From: Hymenopus coronatus
Lineage: Eukaryota; Arthropoda; Insecta; Mantodea; Hymenopodidae
NCBI GenBank assembly: GCA_030762935.1
Contig: CM060881.1
Location: forward strand, 99,250,001-99,314,000
Length of the DNA stretch: 64,000 bases
Direction: 5' to 3'
The translations under genes were made by a program, and so were the position numbers. Each line of letters opens with the position of its first letter. Within the stretch, counting starts at the first letter, position 1. Below, piece by piece: positions 21,639 to 33,476 of the stretch. The notes under the pieces were generated by a model, which searched no databases, had not been told where the DNA came from, and was given only the letters and a program-made list of their open reading frames with translations.

Positions 21639-22313
21639 TGCATGACTTTCTTACTATTCTACAAGCTACTTTTAAAAAAGCTTATTCTTCTGTTGACTTC
21701 TTATTAATGGGGATAAATTTTCATAAAATTTTGGCTCATTTTGTATAGTGAGTATAAGGATATAGTTAGCTAAAATGATAATCAGATTTTTAAAAAGTGG
21801 ATTAGTCTGAGATAGCTTTGAATTCCATAATTCTTGCATGACTACAAATAAATGAATGGTGAATTTCTGCCAGAAAAAGTATAAGTAATTGAAAATTTAA
21901 AGAAATAACATCACTGAATCGCCATCTCAGAAAGCTTAATGCCATCAAAAAAATTGACATAAATAGTGTGTTTTAATGAGACCTATATTTTTTGTTGTAA
22001 AATGTCTATCTCTTATAATTCACCAGTTATACAAAAGTCATTGAAAGGAAGAAAACTTCATAAAATTTAAGATATTCATTTCATTTGTCTCAAAAATAAG
22101 TTAAGCAGACACTACTTTAATAAAAATTATTAGCGCTATTTTCGAGATAATTAAAAATAATGAACATTTTCCCATGAGGTGGAGGGAAGTTGCTTGAAAT
22201 TTTTGGTCACATCCTTGGAAGATATTGAACTACCGAAGAAATAAACTTTCATTTTTGACTTATGCTGCTCACAGAAAGGCACACACACAAACATAGGATA
22301 TTTTTTATAAAAC
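21639..22313 (-). mobile_element. HINE-like repeat, 5'-truncated, directly abutting the next copy
   Basis: Starts GCATGACTTTCTTAC and runs to just beyond the ACACACACAAAC tract (22282-22292), where it stops at ATAAAAC. The next copy begins immediately with TCTGATG at 22314. The palindrome end is missing. Confidence 0.7.
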
Positions 22314-23190
22314 TCTGATGTATTCCATTCACATGATTTTCTCTACCTAATCCGTAAAACTATTCTTAGAAAAGCTTATTCTTCTATCTACTTCATGGTA
22401 ATCAAGATAAACATTAGCAGAAATGGACTTATTACTTGCATTCTTGTAAGAAGAAGGGAAATAAAGGAATACACTAGGCTAAAGCAATAGTCAAGTTCTT
22501 TAAAAACTGGTTGGCATGTGATTGAAATTTGTTTCGCTTTGTATTACCAGAGTAAAACAGCAATGAAAAAAATCCTGTTTGAGGAAAGTTTTAAGTATTT
22601 TAAAATTGAAACAAATAACAAGGAATATCTCAGAAATGGTTAACTTCACAGACAAAAAATACATAAAAATAATTATATGACATAAATTGTGTGATTTTAT
22701 GGGATCTACATTTTTTATGGCTTAAGCTTTTACCTATCTCTTAGAGTTTACCAGTTATCTAAAAGTGATCCAAAATGAAGAGGAATTCAGATAATATTGC
22801 CAAGAAATAAAAATATACATTTATTTGTCATGTAAATATCTTTAATGTAGCATATTTCAATCAAAATTGTTAGATGAAAATTTAAACAATAAAAAATTTC
22901 TAAAAATGTTCCACGCAAAGGGTAGATAGAGTATTATGGACATTTTTCCTGAAAATTTTGTGTCGCATGCTTGGAGGATACTAAACATTAATATCAAGTT
23001 TGGTATTTAATGGACTTTTTGTTTTGAGTTATGCTGTCCACAGACAATGCATACAAGCAGACAGACCTATGCCCAGACCTTTTCTATTTTTTTTTATTCA
23101 GGTGTTCTATAAACATGCAAAATCTTGGTTCAATTTTCTTTTTCAATACCTACTCCTTTATGTATGTACATAGCACTTTGTAGAAAGGTA
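22314..23190 (-). mobile_element. HINE-like repeat, full length but diverged
   Basis: TCTGATGTATTCCATTCACA at the head, TTTCTCTACC for the internal inverted motif, and TATGTATGTACATAGCACTTTGTAGAAAGGTA at the end (23190). Confidence 0.75.
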
Positions 23191-24390
23191 AAATTGCAAT
23201 CATTGAATTCAGTAGTCTCAAAATGAACCTTTCCAATAAAAACTCAGTATCAAATTTTGAACGGAATGCAATGTAAGAATTGAGCTTGACTTTTCTTTTA
23301 ATGCCCCTATAAAACTATTAATTGATTGATCAATCAACTAAGTTCATGCTTTAATGAGTTTTTATGTACCTCAATTTTGTAGGCATGTGTTATTATCATG
23401 TTGTCACCTAGTGATAGAATAAGAAAAAGTGAATTTCATGAAATATCATCAACATAAAAAGAATGAGCATACTATAACACAAATATTGTATTCTTTATGA
23501 GATATTTGAATAGCACCAATATCAACAAAGTATTTCATATTTAAATATATAACTGGTTACCTCTATTTTCAGGAGACTGAGGCCTTCTGGCAGCTGAAGG
23601 AATTTCCAATTGCACCCCTGGAGAAAGACTTCGTAGCCTGTGGACAGCAACCAATTTTACTGTGTATCACTCTCAACTTCATACTACACTGAACCACATC
23701 TTATATTGCTCCAGTCCTCAGCCATGAAATCTGTCCCTGCAGCTCAAGTACCCAGTTTCCTAAAAGCCTTGAATATATGCTGGCACATAAGGAGATACAA
23801 ACACACAGGAATTTCATTCCTTCCTAGCCCTTGAAAATAAACCAGTTCCAGCCTGTTACACCAGACAACATGTTTGAGCCAAGTTTTTATTTCAGTACTT
23901 GAAAGCATCAATGAAAATCAAAGCCTTGAGGAACCCGAAAGTAGGGAAAGTGAGCATTAAACCTGGGCAAAAAAGGGAAAGTAAAAACAAGTGCTCCAGA
24001 TAAGTTTCATTGTACCTAAACCTTGCAGAGACAAATTTTGCAATGTGTTCATTGACCTTGATAAAATGTTGAAGCAAACATTCAGGCAAAACAGGAAAAT
24101 GAGAGATTTGCTTTAAAGGAGTTGAGTTTACAAGAACTTTCTTCTGGAGACAGATCTCTTCTACCCACTGCTTTAACATCTTCCTCTTCTTCTTCGGTGC
24201 CCAGCAGCAGGTTTTTCCAACCTGTTTCTGCTGTTGTTGTTTTCAACCTTTAGCACTCCTCACACCACATGTTTAATTTTCAGTATTCTTTGAGGAAGTA
24301 TCTTATTACCTAACCTCTGTTCACAGTATAACATAGCCATCTCAATTAAATAAATTAAATAAATATATACATATAAACTTTGAAACTCTA
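23191..24390. other. stretch without assignable gene
   Basis: Moderately GC-richer at 23570-24240. A 95-codon minus frame (24179-23892) has no similarity I can recall and no good splice context. It may be an old retrosequence. Confidence 0.4.
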
Positions 24391-24835
24391 TATAACTCTC
24401 AAGTTTATCATCATGGTCATGGTATAAGAACTAAGAATAATCTGAAACCCCTTGTGCACAGATTGGAACTATATAAAAAAGGTCTGTTTATGGAATAAGA
24501 GTATTCAACAAATTACCTAGCAACATTAGACAAATAAAATATCCAAAACGTTTTAATAAAATAGTTAAAAAGTTGCTTATGGACAAAGCCTTCTACTCAG
24601 TATCTGAATACTTGAAAAATGAACTTGAGTAATATTTTTGTCATTTTGTAGCTTACATGTAAGTATACAGTAAATATTATTGTCATACATATTAAAATTG
24701 TAGATATTATATTGTATATTCAAATTTTGTTACACTGTAAATATTGTGAAACTTATTGACGAGTCACCAGTTTACAGAGCTTTTGCTCAATTATTTGTAA
24801 GCATATGTGGCAATAAATCATCTTATCTTATTTTA
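24391..24835 (+). pseudogene. LINE C-terminal fragment with 3'UTR
   Basis: Encodes HHGHGIRTKNNLKPLVHRL then LYKKGLF and, after a one-base frameshift near 24500, GIRVFNKLPSNIRQIKYPK followed by ...LLMDKAFYSVSEYLKNELE and a stop (24632). The pattern TR.KNNL..P..R..LY.KG..y.G...fN.LP..I is that of the extreme C-terminus of many Jockey/CR1-like insect LINE ORF2 proteins. The 3'UTR ends CAATAAATCATCTTATCTTA, a simple-repeat tail. 5'-truncated and frameshifted. Confidence 0.7.
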
Positions 24836-25345
24836 TCATATGATTGTTATTTCCTACTGTTTATATGTTCTATCAACAATCTCTAGTTGTTCATTCCATG
24901 GCTATTCCCAGAAACTTACTTGTATTTCTAGTTATTATTATTTGAATTTAGCTTCAGGAAACCACATTTTAGGCTAGCTTTTTTTTTTCTTTTCTTTTCT
25001 TTCTTTCAATTGCTTTATATATTGATTTTTTCAAATTACATACTGCATTAATAAAAATTATGTAAGTTAATCTGAATCTGAAAGTACGGAGCCTAGATTT
25101 TCAAAATAAAAAGGACTAGAATACTTAACCAGGATTAAGATAACCCATCATTGACATTATGTCAAAAATTTGATTTTCAGAATTTTTAGCATTTTATTTT
25201 CTATGTACTTTCTAGTTTCATTTCAATAGCTATGATATTTAGGAACTAATTCAGAAATTAAAAAGTTTGTGCAAATGTATTTCACTTGATAAACCAGCTT
25301 TTCGAATATATTTTTTCCAAGGACTTGAAACTTTCCCAGTGCTAG

Positions 25346-25483
25346 TTATTAATGATTTCTTCTACGGATTTCAGCCAGGTAAGTGATGGATTAATTTCCA
25401 AACTGTTCACCATCATCATTGAAAGCTTGGAAATTAATCTAACACTTACCTGGCTGACGTCCCGAGAAGAAATGATTAATAAT
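25346..25483. repeat. 138-base hairpin (short inverted repeat element)
   Basis: Arms 25346-25408 and 25421-25483 are reverse complements with about ten mismatches. Shared stretches are GATTAATTTCCAA, CAGCCAGGTAAGTG and ATTAAT.ATTTCTTCT. The loop is about 12 bases. Both strands read open for 75-101 codons only because the arms are alike. It could be a MITE or a hairpin-RNA source. The 'gtaagtg' in each arm is also a splice-donor-like word. Confidence 0.8.
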
Positions 25484-27410
25484 CTTTTTTCCAATTTTAC
25501 AGTATTCAAATTGCTCCATGTGATGCAAATTTTAACCAATTTTCTACATTTGTGGAAAAGTTTTAAACAAAGAAACTGATTGGGGCATTTTATATAGTGC
25601 TTAGTGCATAAAGCATAAAATAATGTTTGATAACTTTTTTCCCCCAAATAGCCAGGCTAATGAATGTGCTTTAGTGGCACAAAAATAAATTTTAAGTCGG
25701 AAATTTATAATCATTCAGTATTTTGAAAAAGTAAAAATTACAATCTAAAATTGTAGTAGATAATTAATTTATCAATAATGGTTTAACTTAGTGGTTGCAA
25801 ATTTATGTTATCTGTAGAGCACATGCAAATTATCACTTGAAAATTTGAAGTTGATAGGTAATGAATCATAAATTTTTATATGTTCACTATGGATTGCCTT
25901 GAGCAAAAATCAATTGTGCAATAACTGTATAGATCTGTAATTAATTTTTATTGTTGTATATTCTCCACTGTTTATTTTTCACCATGAGAGAAATAATTTG
26001 CAGTTCTAGGGTTCACATATTTAACTTGTTATTCCCCAAAGTGCACCTCTTATACTTTAAATGCTGGGAACTGAAATGCTAATTTTAGATCATAAACTGT
26101 TATCCTACTATGGATAAATAATGCAAATATGTCAGCAGTATTATAGCTCTATTTGTCATGTAAAATAGAGTTGCCAGACTTATGTTGTTTGTTTTTTTTT
26201 TTTTTTTTTTTTTATTATAGGAAAAGTATAATATTTTCCTTTTTTTGTTCCATGTTGGTGTAATATAGGTGCCTTACTTCAGATTTCACTTATTTTTATT
26301 GTTTCAGTTATTAATATGTCCCTTTTTCTTTGAGGTGATGTGCTATCTGCGAGGAAATTCCCAAAATTAAATGGCAACACTGTTTACCAGATTATCAAAT
26401 ACAAATTATTCTGTAAGTTCTTCACTATTTATTGCATTCCCTAGACATAGCCTTAATTAATAGCAATTAAAACTGTCAGAATTTGGTTGCAGTTTCATCT
26501 TTAACTTTACTTCGTGTAGCATTCAGGAGTTCAGTATCCTTAATAAAAATTACTTGTTGACATACATTTTAATTACAGTAAATCATGCAGAGAAATATAT
26601 GATAGTATTATTTGTGATTATGCTTTGTTAAATATGGCTATAAACAATAGTAAACATGGAAATGATCAATCTCAATATTCAATTTGGTAAACAAAACATT
26701 TATTAAAGATTCTATAGTATGCTTATATATAAGTATTATATTTTTTGGTTTCATTATAAAATCCCATCTGAGACTCCACTGTCTGAAATAAAGAGTGCTG
26801 CCCACTGTAAGAATAATTGTGCTATTTATTTTTAATTTGAAAATTTAGCAACCTTATGGACACAGTTTCTATTGTTCTATGGTATTTAAAGTATAAAGAT
26901 ATCAAATCACAGCAACAGAGTTTTGAAAAAAAATACTAAGATTGTAAGCAGGTACTTACAATATCTGTATATGAATATTTTATGCTGTGACAAAAACGTT
27001 CATTTATAAATCCAAGACAATTCAATTTTTATTAGATTTTAGGTTTATTTTCCATATTATTAATTATATAGACCTGACTAAAATAGTAAAGAAAAATAGT
27101 CAATTATTTAAACCTACATTATAGGTAGCTCTGAAATTTGAAGAGAAGGAACAAATAAACTTGACATTTAATTAAAACAAGCATGTTGCACCCTTGATAG
27201 ATTTTATTGGCTTCAAAAAGAATGTGAAGACAGTTTTGCAATGCAAAGTTTTATGTGAAATAGTATTAAGAACACTTGAAGGTCTAAGACTGGTTGTTAA
27301 TGTGGGTTATCCTTAATATAATTGGGTATAGTTTTCAATTCTTCAGTTACGGATATCAAACAGTCAACACATAAAAGAAAAAGTAATTTATATACAAACA
27401 AGCTACTTAC
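25484..27410. other. AT-rich stretch without recognised genes
   Basis: Contains a T run at 26191-26213. No element end or coding similarity was found. Confidence 0.5.
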
Positions 27411-27547
27411 ATCTCTGTGCACTAAGTACTGAAGCCACACAGCAACTGTCAGAATGTTGGATGATAAACACAGGCTTTCTCCATTCTTTGACCTTGTACT
27501 CCTATTACATGTGCTCCAGCAGTCTGCTGTCTAGTTTTACCACTTCC
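27411..27547 (-). other. candidate non-coding 5' exon (SLC26 gene or other minus-strand transcript)
   Basis: On the minus strand a very good acceptor (pyrimidine tract gttttgtttttctctttctctttttgtggtag, 27579-27548) is followed by 137 bases and a near-consensus donor, GAGAT|gtaagtag (27410). Inside are only two tiny upstream ORFs: ATG immediately followed by TAA, and an 11-codon frame starting at the ATGG near 27485. The segment is therefore not coding. It lies 16.6 kb upstream of the acceptor at 10785, in the right order and strand to be a 5'UTR exon. Linkage to that gene is inference. Confidence 0.4.
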
Positions 27548-27892
27548 CTACCACAAAAAGAGAAAGAGAAAAACAAAACATTAAAGAGGATAGATAACAA
27601 CACAATTATACTAAGAATTCCATGAAAAGTAGTATTGCTGATGCAATTGCAAAATACTTATAGAAGTTAAACATTTTATCGCATCGTATTTCCTTTGTAC
27701 TGCATTATTTATTATTAATAGAATGTAAAACATTAGTTGAAAACTAACAGGATGTTAACAGAAAGCAACTACTTAAAATAGCCTCAAGTGAAGCAATGAG
27801 CTAACCAGATTTGTGACTCTTAGTAAATTACTAAGTTATTTATTTGAGATCACACTATGAAAACCCAACTCAGGAATTCACCTGTTAAACAT

Positions 27893-27893
<1 letters not shown>

Positions 27894-27960
<67 letters not shown>

Positions 27961-27986
27961 CAACAACAATAATAATAATAATACCT
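27894..27986 (+). repeat. (TAA)n microsatellite
   Basis: About 22 ATA units, an (ACA)5-like interruption at 27956-27968, then more ATA. Confidence 0.95.
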
Positions 27987-28176
27987 AATAATAATAGGTA
28001 CTTAGTACATGTTTCAGGAGCATTTGCTCCCATCTTCAGCTATGGACCAAGTTTATGTCTAATTGTGATTCTTATGTACAATCTTTGATGTACAAAAACA
28101 ATGAGAAGATTTGGAGAAGAAAGTATTTTTCATTTATTTACAAAACTAGTTTGGCTTTTAATCTGTGATATAATAA

Positions 28177-28500
28177 TTGTTAATACCTGCTTATTTATCT
28201 CACCATCTTCACAATTCTCCCCATGGTTTTCCTATGCACAAATACCAAGTGTGTGACGTTAAACATTTGTTTCCATCGAGGAAGGAGGTGCTAAGGACTT
28301 GCAGTTTAGCAATCACAAATACTGGTTTGAAAAAATGGAAGCTGAGTAGTGGGGAAACTTCAGAAGGGGAAGAGAGTGAGGAGACAACAGAGCCAGAATC
28401 TTTAATTGTCTTGAATAAGCTGCCAATCACAAATACGAAAGGAATTCAATTAAGAAACAAAAAGCAGCTGGATATATTTAGAAACAGATCAAGCTCCTAA
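28177..28500 (+). other. unassigned 107-codon open frame
   Basis: MLIPAYLSHHL... with an acidic stretch SGETSEGEESEETTEPES. No domain recognised, and an overlapping antisense frame exists. No flanking splice or promoter evidence. Probably chance, or a remnant of an unknown retrosequence. Confidence 0.15.
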
Positions 28501-28560
28501 TAGCAGTTAGAGAAGGGAAGGCATTTGGGTTTTTTGAATTGTTTGAGCTAAAAGATGATA

Positions 28561-28833
28561 GCCCGCCTGGGTAGTGTGATGGTAGCATGTCTACCTCACG
28601 TTCAAAAGGTCGCGAGTTCGAATCTCGCTTAGGGTGAGTTACCCGGGTAAGATTATTTTCGGGGTTTTCCCTTATCCTGAGAAGACGAATGTCGAGTAAC
28701 TTTAAGCTCCAAGGACCCCGAGATCATTTGAGCATCATATCATCAATTGCATTCATCGTGCGATGTGACCAAACCAGGTTAAAGGACATTAAACTACAAA
28801 CAAAACAAAAAAAAAAAAGAAAACAAAAAAAAA
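28561..28833 (+). mobile_element. tRNA-derived SINE, family A, complete
   Basis: The tRNA-like head has an A box (TGGGTAGTGTGATGGTAGCA) and B box GCGAGTTCGAATCTCGC, at canonical spacing for Pol III. The body follows: GAGTTACCCGGGTAAG, GGGGTTTTCCCTTATCCTGA, AAGACGAATGTCGAGTAAC, CCCGAGATCATTTGAGCA and AGGTTAAAGGACATTAAACT, then an A-rich tail (28793-28833). The head looks closest to a tRNA-Val type; this is weak. AAGATGATA before and AAGATAATT after may be the target duplication. Confidence 0.9.
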
Positions 28834-29139
28834 GAAGATAATTTTAGTGAAGGGAGGTAAGAAGAACTGTTAGCTAAAAAAGGATGAGTATAATGTTTAT
28901 ACACCAAGAATCATATTTAACTAAGGGATGGCTGGGTAATTTAAAAACTAGACAGGAAGACATTTTAAAAAATATAGAGTTAAAACTATTATTTAGTAAA
29001 TTAACTGGGAAAGCATTTAATGTCAAGATGATATGGGCATGAGAAAAGGAAAATTATATAGGTAAAACTATTAGGTATATTACCAGAAAAGCTCCATGTG
29101 AAAAATACAATCACACAGTATGGAATATTCTTAAAATAG

Positions 29140-29340
29140 CATATGTTTCATTCACATGCCATTCTTTACTCATTCTTCTTCAAACCTTCTGTCTACTCCT
29201 CCTTAATCGAGAAGAACTTTCACTGCTCTTTTACATATTCATTGTCATATTAGACAAATAGAGTACCTAGGCCAAAGTGGTAGATTTAAAAAGCAAATTG
29301 GTATGTGATGGCTTTAGAATTCCATGTGCTTTGCATGATC
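29140..29340 (-). mobile_element. HINE-like repeat, fragment of the hairpin end
   Basis: ATATGTTTCATTCACATGCC head, CTTAATCGAGAAGAACTTTC, GACAAATAGAGTACCTAGGCC. Breaks off near 29340. Confidence 0.55.
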
Positions 29341-29401
29341 ATGATACAAATATTGTACAAACAAACAAAACATAGCTCTCTTTTCACTCCAACAAACAAG
29401 A

Positions 29402-29580
29402 TTTTTTCCAGGGTTTTCCCTTATCCTGTAAAGACGAATGTCAAATAAATTTACATTCCAAGTATCCCGAGATCATTTGAGCACAATTTCACCAATTTCA
29501 TTCATCGTCCAATATAACTAACCAGATTAAAGGATGATAATAATAATAATGATGATGATGATAATAATAATAATAATAAT
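29402..29580 (+). mobile_element. SINE family A, head missing, (GATAAT)-type tail
   Basis: Starts within the body (AGGGTTTTCCCTTATCCTG), keeps AAGACGAATGTC and CCCGAGATCATTTGAGCAC, and ends in AAAGGATGATAATAATAATA (29534-29580) rather than poly(A). Confidence 0.8.
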
Positions 29581-29584
29581 ACCA

Positions 29585-30053
29585 TACATTAAAGATATTT
29601 ACATGACAAATAAAATGCATATCTTGAATTTTCTGGGAACAGCCCCTAAAGACCTATTTATTCTAGATGAATTTTGCATAACTGCTAAACCGTAAGAGAG
29701 ACAATAACTCACTACACAAAGAACATACTTTCGTTAAAGTACACAATTTGTCATATATTTTTTCGTGGAGTTGACTAGATTCTTGTTATTGGTTTCAGTT
29801 TTAAAATACTTGGAACTTTCCTTATACGGGAAATTGTAAACGCCTGGGCATGCAAAGAAATCGATTTCAACCACATGGCAACCAGCTTTTAAAATATTTG
29901 AATATTTCCCTTCTACTTTCAAGGAAACTAGTAATAAATACAAGTTCTGTTAATGTTTATCTCGATTAGCATAAAATAGATGAAGAATAAGCTTTTTTTA
30001 CAGTAATTTGTTTCAGAGATGCAGAAAAAGTCATGTAAGTGGAGCACATCAGA
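29585..30053 (+). mobile_element. HINE-like repeat, 3' half
   Basis: ATTAAAGATATTTACATGAC, TTGAATTTTCTGGGAACAGC, CTAAACCGTAAGAGA, and the end ATGCAGAAAAAGTCATGTAAGT..GCACATCAGA then T5. It begins immediately after the SINE tail. Confidence 0.8.
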
Positions 30054-30779
30054 TTTTTAATTTTTCAGCCACGTACAAAGTATATAGTAGATCCATAAAG
30101 TGCCCACAGTGTGAAAGAAACGCAGTGTATATCTTTGGACTGATTATTCTTTGATTTATAACACCATTCAGTTGTAATAGGTGATTGTTTCACATACTAT
30201 TAGCTGAACAGCGATATGCGTGCATAAAGAAACACATAGGACAACTCCTGTCTCTGATTGGATCATTCCGCGACCCACGGCGATTGTTCGCATGGCTGAC
30301 GCCAGTTTGACGAGGTCCACACAATTATGTTGAAAATGTCAAACCAGACAGGTGACCATGCTGATGCTCTCTACGGTGTCTAATTTCGCATTCCGGTTCT
30401 TGCGTCACATCATTTAAAACGTGTACAGCCGCAGGGGTCCTTGGTAAAGCAACTAATTTGGCTTCACGTGATCAAGGCTGTTCGACTCACGAGACTGTTC
30501 TTCCAAAAGGTATCCGGGTAGGTTAGACATAAGAAAATGGCTGTCAGAAAATCTCAAGTTGGTATTTGAGTACTCGTTCGCACAGTTCTGTAGGATATAC
30601 AGCAAACGATGTAAGGAAACACTTAAATGGATTGGGAAGCCAATGTTTAGAAGAACAAAATGAAACCTATTATTAACACAATTAATTACTATTTTTGTTA
30701 CTGTCGTTAGTAATACTCATGCATGTAGTAATCATCAACTTCTTATAGAAATTGTATTATTCAGGTTAAGTTTTAGGTT
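30054..30779. other. GC-richer unassigned stretch
   Basis: 30230-30560 is visibly richer in G+C and CpG than its surroundings (ACCCACGGCGATTGTTCGCA, GACTCACGAGACTG). No ORF or element recognised. Possibly a foreign or old element. Confidence 0.4.
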
Positions 30780-31160
30780 ATAATGCATATCTTGAATTTT
30801 TTGGGGAATACTCTCTGAAGACTTCTTCATTGAATGGCTATTACATAACAGGTAGACCATAAGGGATAGAAAAACATGTAGATCTCTTTAAAACACACGA
30901 TTTATGTCATATACAATTTTCTCATTTGTTAGCCATTTCGGAAATTTGTGGACAGAAAAGAAACGAATTTCAATCGCATAGCAAGCAACTGTTAAAGGAT
31001 TTGACTATCGCTTTAGTCTAATGTACTGCCTTATTTCCCTTACTTACAAGAAAGCAAGCAATAAGACCATTTCTGTTAATGTTTATCTCGATTAGATGAA
31101 GTTTAGGAATAAGCTTTTTAACAATTTGCAGAGAAAGTACTGTGAATAAAAACCATCAGA
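30780..31160 (+). mobile_element. HINE-like repeat, 3' half
   Basis: ATAATGCATATCTTGAATTT start; ATTTCAATCGCATAGCAAGC; end TGCAGAGAAAGTACTGTGAATAAAAACCATCAGA. Confidence 0.7.
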
Positions 31161-31200
31161 TTTTTTAAAACTTGATAAAACATGCGATGATATATTTGAC

Positions 31201-31718
31201 TCTAAAGTTTTTGATTAAAATATCGTAAATTAATGATATTTACGTGACAAATACAACGTATATCTCCAATTTCCTGGGAATAGCCTCTGAAGTCGTCTTC
31301 ATTCTGAATGATGGTAAACCATTAAAGATGGACAAAACTTACTACACAAAAATGTAGACCTCGTCCAATTAATGTAGGTTGTGGAGGTAACCGTTTCTAA
31401 GATATTCCTTGTTATTGGTTTCAGTTTACTCTTATACTGTTATACTTTTCAGAAACAGGAAGTCGCCCGCGTTTCTTTTGTTTTACTCTTGGTCAAGCAA
31501 AGAAGTGAATTTCTATGACAATCGCATAGCTGCAGCTTTTAAAATATTTTACTATCGCTTTAACATAGTGCATTCTTTTAGTTCCTTTATACTTATAAGG
31601 AACTAAGTAATAAAAGCATTCTACTAATGCTTAGCTCGATTAGTGTAGAAAAATAATCGTTAGTAATAAGCTTGTTTATAGAACAGCTAGAGAAAAACAT
31701 GTGAGTGTAGATCATTAC
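31201..31718 (+). mobile_element. HINE-like repeat, 3' half
   Basis: Second of two serial same-orientation truncated copies: GATTAAAATATCGTAAATTA, CCTGGGAATAGCCTCTGAAG, end GCTAGAGAAAAACATGTGAG. Confidence 0.7.
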
Positions 31719-32235
31719 GTTTTTCCTCGCTCTTGAGAATATTATGAGGGAATAGGATTAAGATGGGCAAAATGAGTGTTAGCCTTGGTATACGGAAGCA
31801 CGTGGTTCCTCGGCTTTCAAGCAGAAAATGTAGCTGTTCCGCTATTTATTGGAGGACGGAGTTGAAGGTCGTGACCCACTTCTACCAATGTCTGCAAAGG
31901 AATAATTGATATACCCAATTTAAACCTTGAGAGGTGAAAAACTATTCTCTCTTCATTTGGAAAAAATACGAATTTCTCTTCCCTCCGTCGCTTGTTAGTG
32001 GGTATACAAATTATTCTTACAAAAGCTTATTTTCTTATGTATTTCATTTTGAGATAAACTTTCCGGAAGACCTACATTACATATTTCATTTTGTATAAGG
32101 CGACCAAGGCAAGTGTGGTCCTGCATCGCGGAGAGCGCCAGTTGTACCCAAGTGCCTGCTCTCCTCTCGATACAGTCAATCCAATTATGAGAATGCGAAC
32201 GATTAGAACTGCATACATACAACAGCTTGAATTTT
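31719..32235. other. unassigned stretch
   Basis: 31770-32200 has CpG-containing sequence (GGCGACCAAGGCAAGTGTGG) without a recognisable gene or element end. Confidence 0.35.
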
Positions 32236-33020
32236 TACTTTCTCTACACGTACTAAGTACATAATGTATAGAGAAGGTAGGTATTGTGTTCCATCCAAAA
32301 ATTCGATACCAAGTTTTCACCGGAAATACATGTTTTGAGTCCCCCTGAATCAAAAAAGCATTTTTGGAAAAATGTCCATGTTTGCGTGTGTGTATTGGTA
32401 TTTACGTTTGGTATCTTTCAAGGATGTGACAAGAAGATTATCAAGAAAATCCCCCACCCCAAACTACCCTTTACATGGAAAAAAAATCGAAAATTTTGAT
32501 TTTCTCAAAAAAATGGCTCTAACGATTTTTTTTTATTAAAATCTCTTATATTTTAGATATTTACATGCCAAATAAAATGTATCATGAATTTTCTGGGAAT
32601 AGCCTTTAAATACCTCTTTATTCTAGATGATTTTTATTGAATTTTGCATAACTGGTAAACCTAAGAGATAGAAAAAAAATTAAACACAAAAACTGCAGAT
32701 CATGATAAAACACAGTTTATGTCATATACATATTTTTTCGTGGAGTTGATCGTTTTTTAGATATTCCTTGTTATTGGTTTCAGCTTTAAAAAACTTACAC
32801 TTTTCTCACACAGGAATTTGTCAACTCCTGTCCATACAAACAAAGGAACTTCAGTCACATAGCAACCAGCTTTTGACTGTCACTTTAACCTATGGTACTT
32901 CCTTATTTCGCTTCTACTTGCAAGGAAGCAAGTAATAAGACTATTTCTCGATTAACATGAAGTAAAAAGAAGTACAAGCTTTTTAACAGTAATTTATTGC
33001 AGATACGTAGAGAAATTCGG
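32236..33020 (+). mobile_element. HINE-like repeat, nearly full length
   Basis: Starts TACTTTCTCTACACGTACTA, has the palindrome remnant, CCATCCAAAAATTCGATACC, CCCCACCCCAAACTACCCTT, and stops at the internal motif TAGAGAAAT; the terminal hairpin is lost. Confidence 0.8.
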
Positions 33021-33264
33021 ATTATTATATATATTGCGACAGTATATTAGTATGACGCATATTTGTACATATTTAATATAAGAAATATCTGCTCAGTAGA
33101 ACACACCTTAGCGTGTATAAGCCCGCATTGTATTCTTCAAGGCTACGTGCTTTGTTAAACATAACAAGAATTTTAGAGCATCAGGGACACAAGTAACAAC
33201 CCTTGGGAGGAAGGAAGGTTCAGCCCCTTACATTTTGGATAGAGGGAATTTCTCATTGTAGAAA

Positions 33265-33365
33265 AAGTTCACGTGGGTGGAAAATAAAGAAAAATCCCAG
33301 AGTCACGTGACAACACTACTTTCCGCGCCTTTTTTCAGCCAATCAAAAAGGAGGGCAACATTAGG
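33265..33365. promoter_or_regulatory. promoter-like cluster of sites
   Basis: Within 100 bases: TTCACGTGGG (33270) and GTCACGTGAC (33302), two CACGTG E-boxes; TTTCCGCGCC (33320), E2F-like; CAGCCAATC (33338), a CCAAT box. It lies about 110-400 bases ahead of the LINE whose ORF start is at 33673, so it could be that element's internal promoter or a host promoter. Confidence 0.4.
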
Positions 33366-33476
33366 ATCTTTTGATATCCCAACGGCAGAAGAGGCGGAAG
33401 AATCTTTCTTCCTGATAGTGGGAAGCAGCACTAGCAGTATCTACACAACGCAAGAAACACTAAATGTTTAACTGGG

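Noticed and set aside
23892..24179. 95-codon minus frame
   Set aside because: No similarity that I can name and no splice context. It could be a decayed retrosequence but cannot be supported.
25342..25647. 101-codon minus frame overlapping a 75-codon plus frame with similar peptides
   Set aside because: Produced by the two arms of the hairpin at 25346-25483.
27894..27986. CRISPR-like array
   Set aside because: Simple trinucleotide repeat in a eukaryotic genome. No spaced direct repeats are present anywhere in the window.
28565..28635. Functional tRNA gene
   Set aside because: A and B boxes are present, but the acceptor stem does not pair and the sequence continues into a SINE body seen in other copies.
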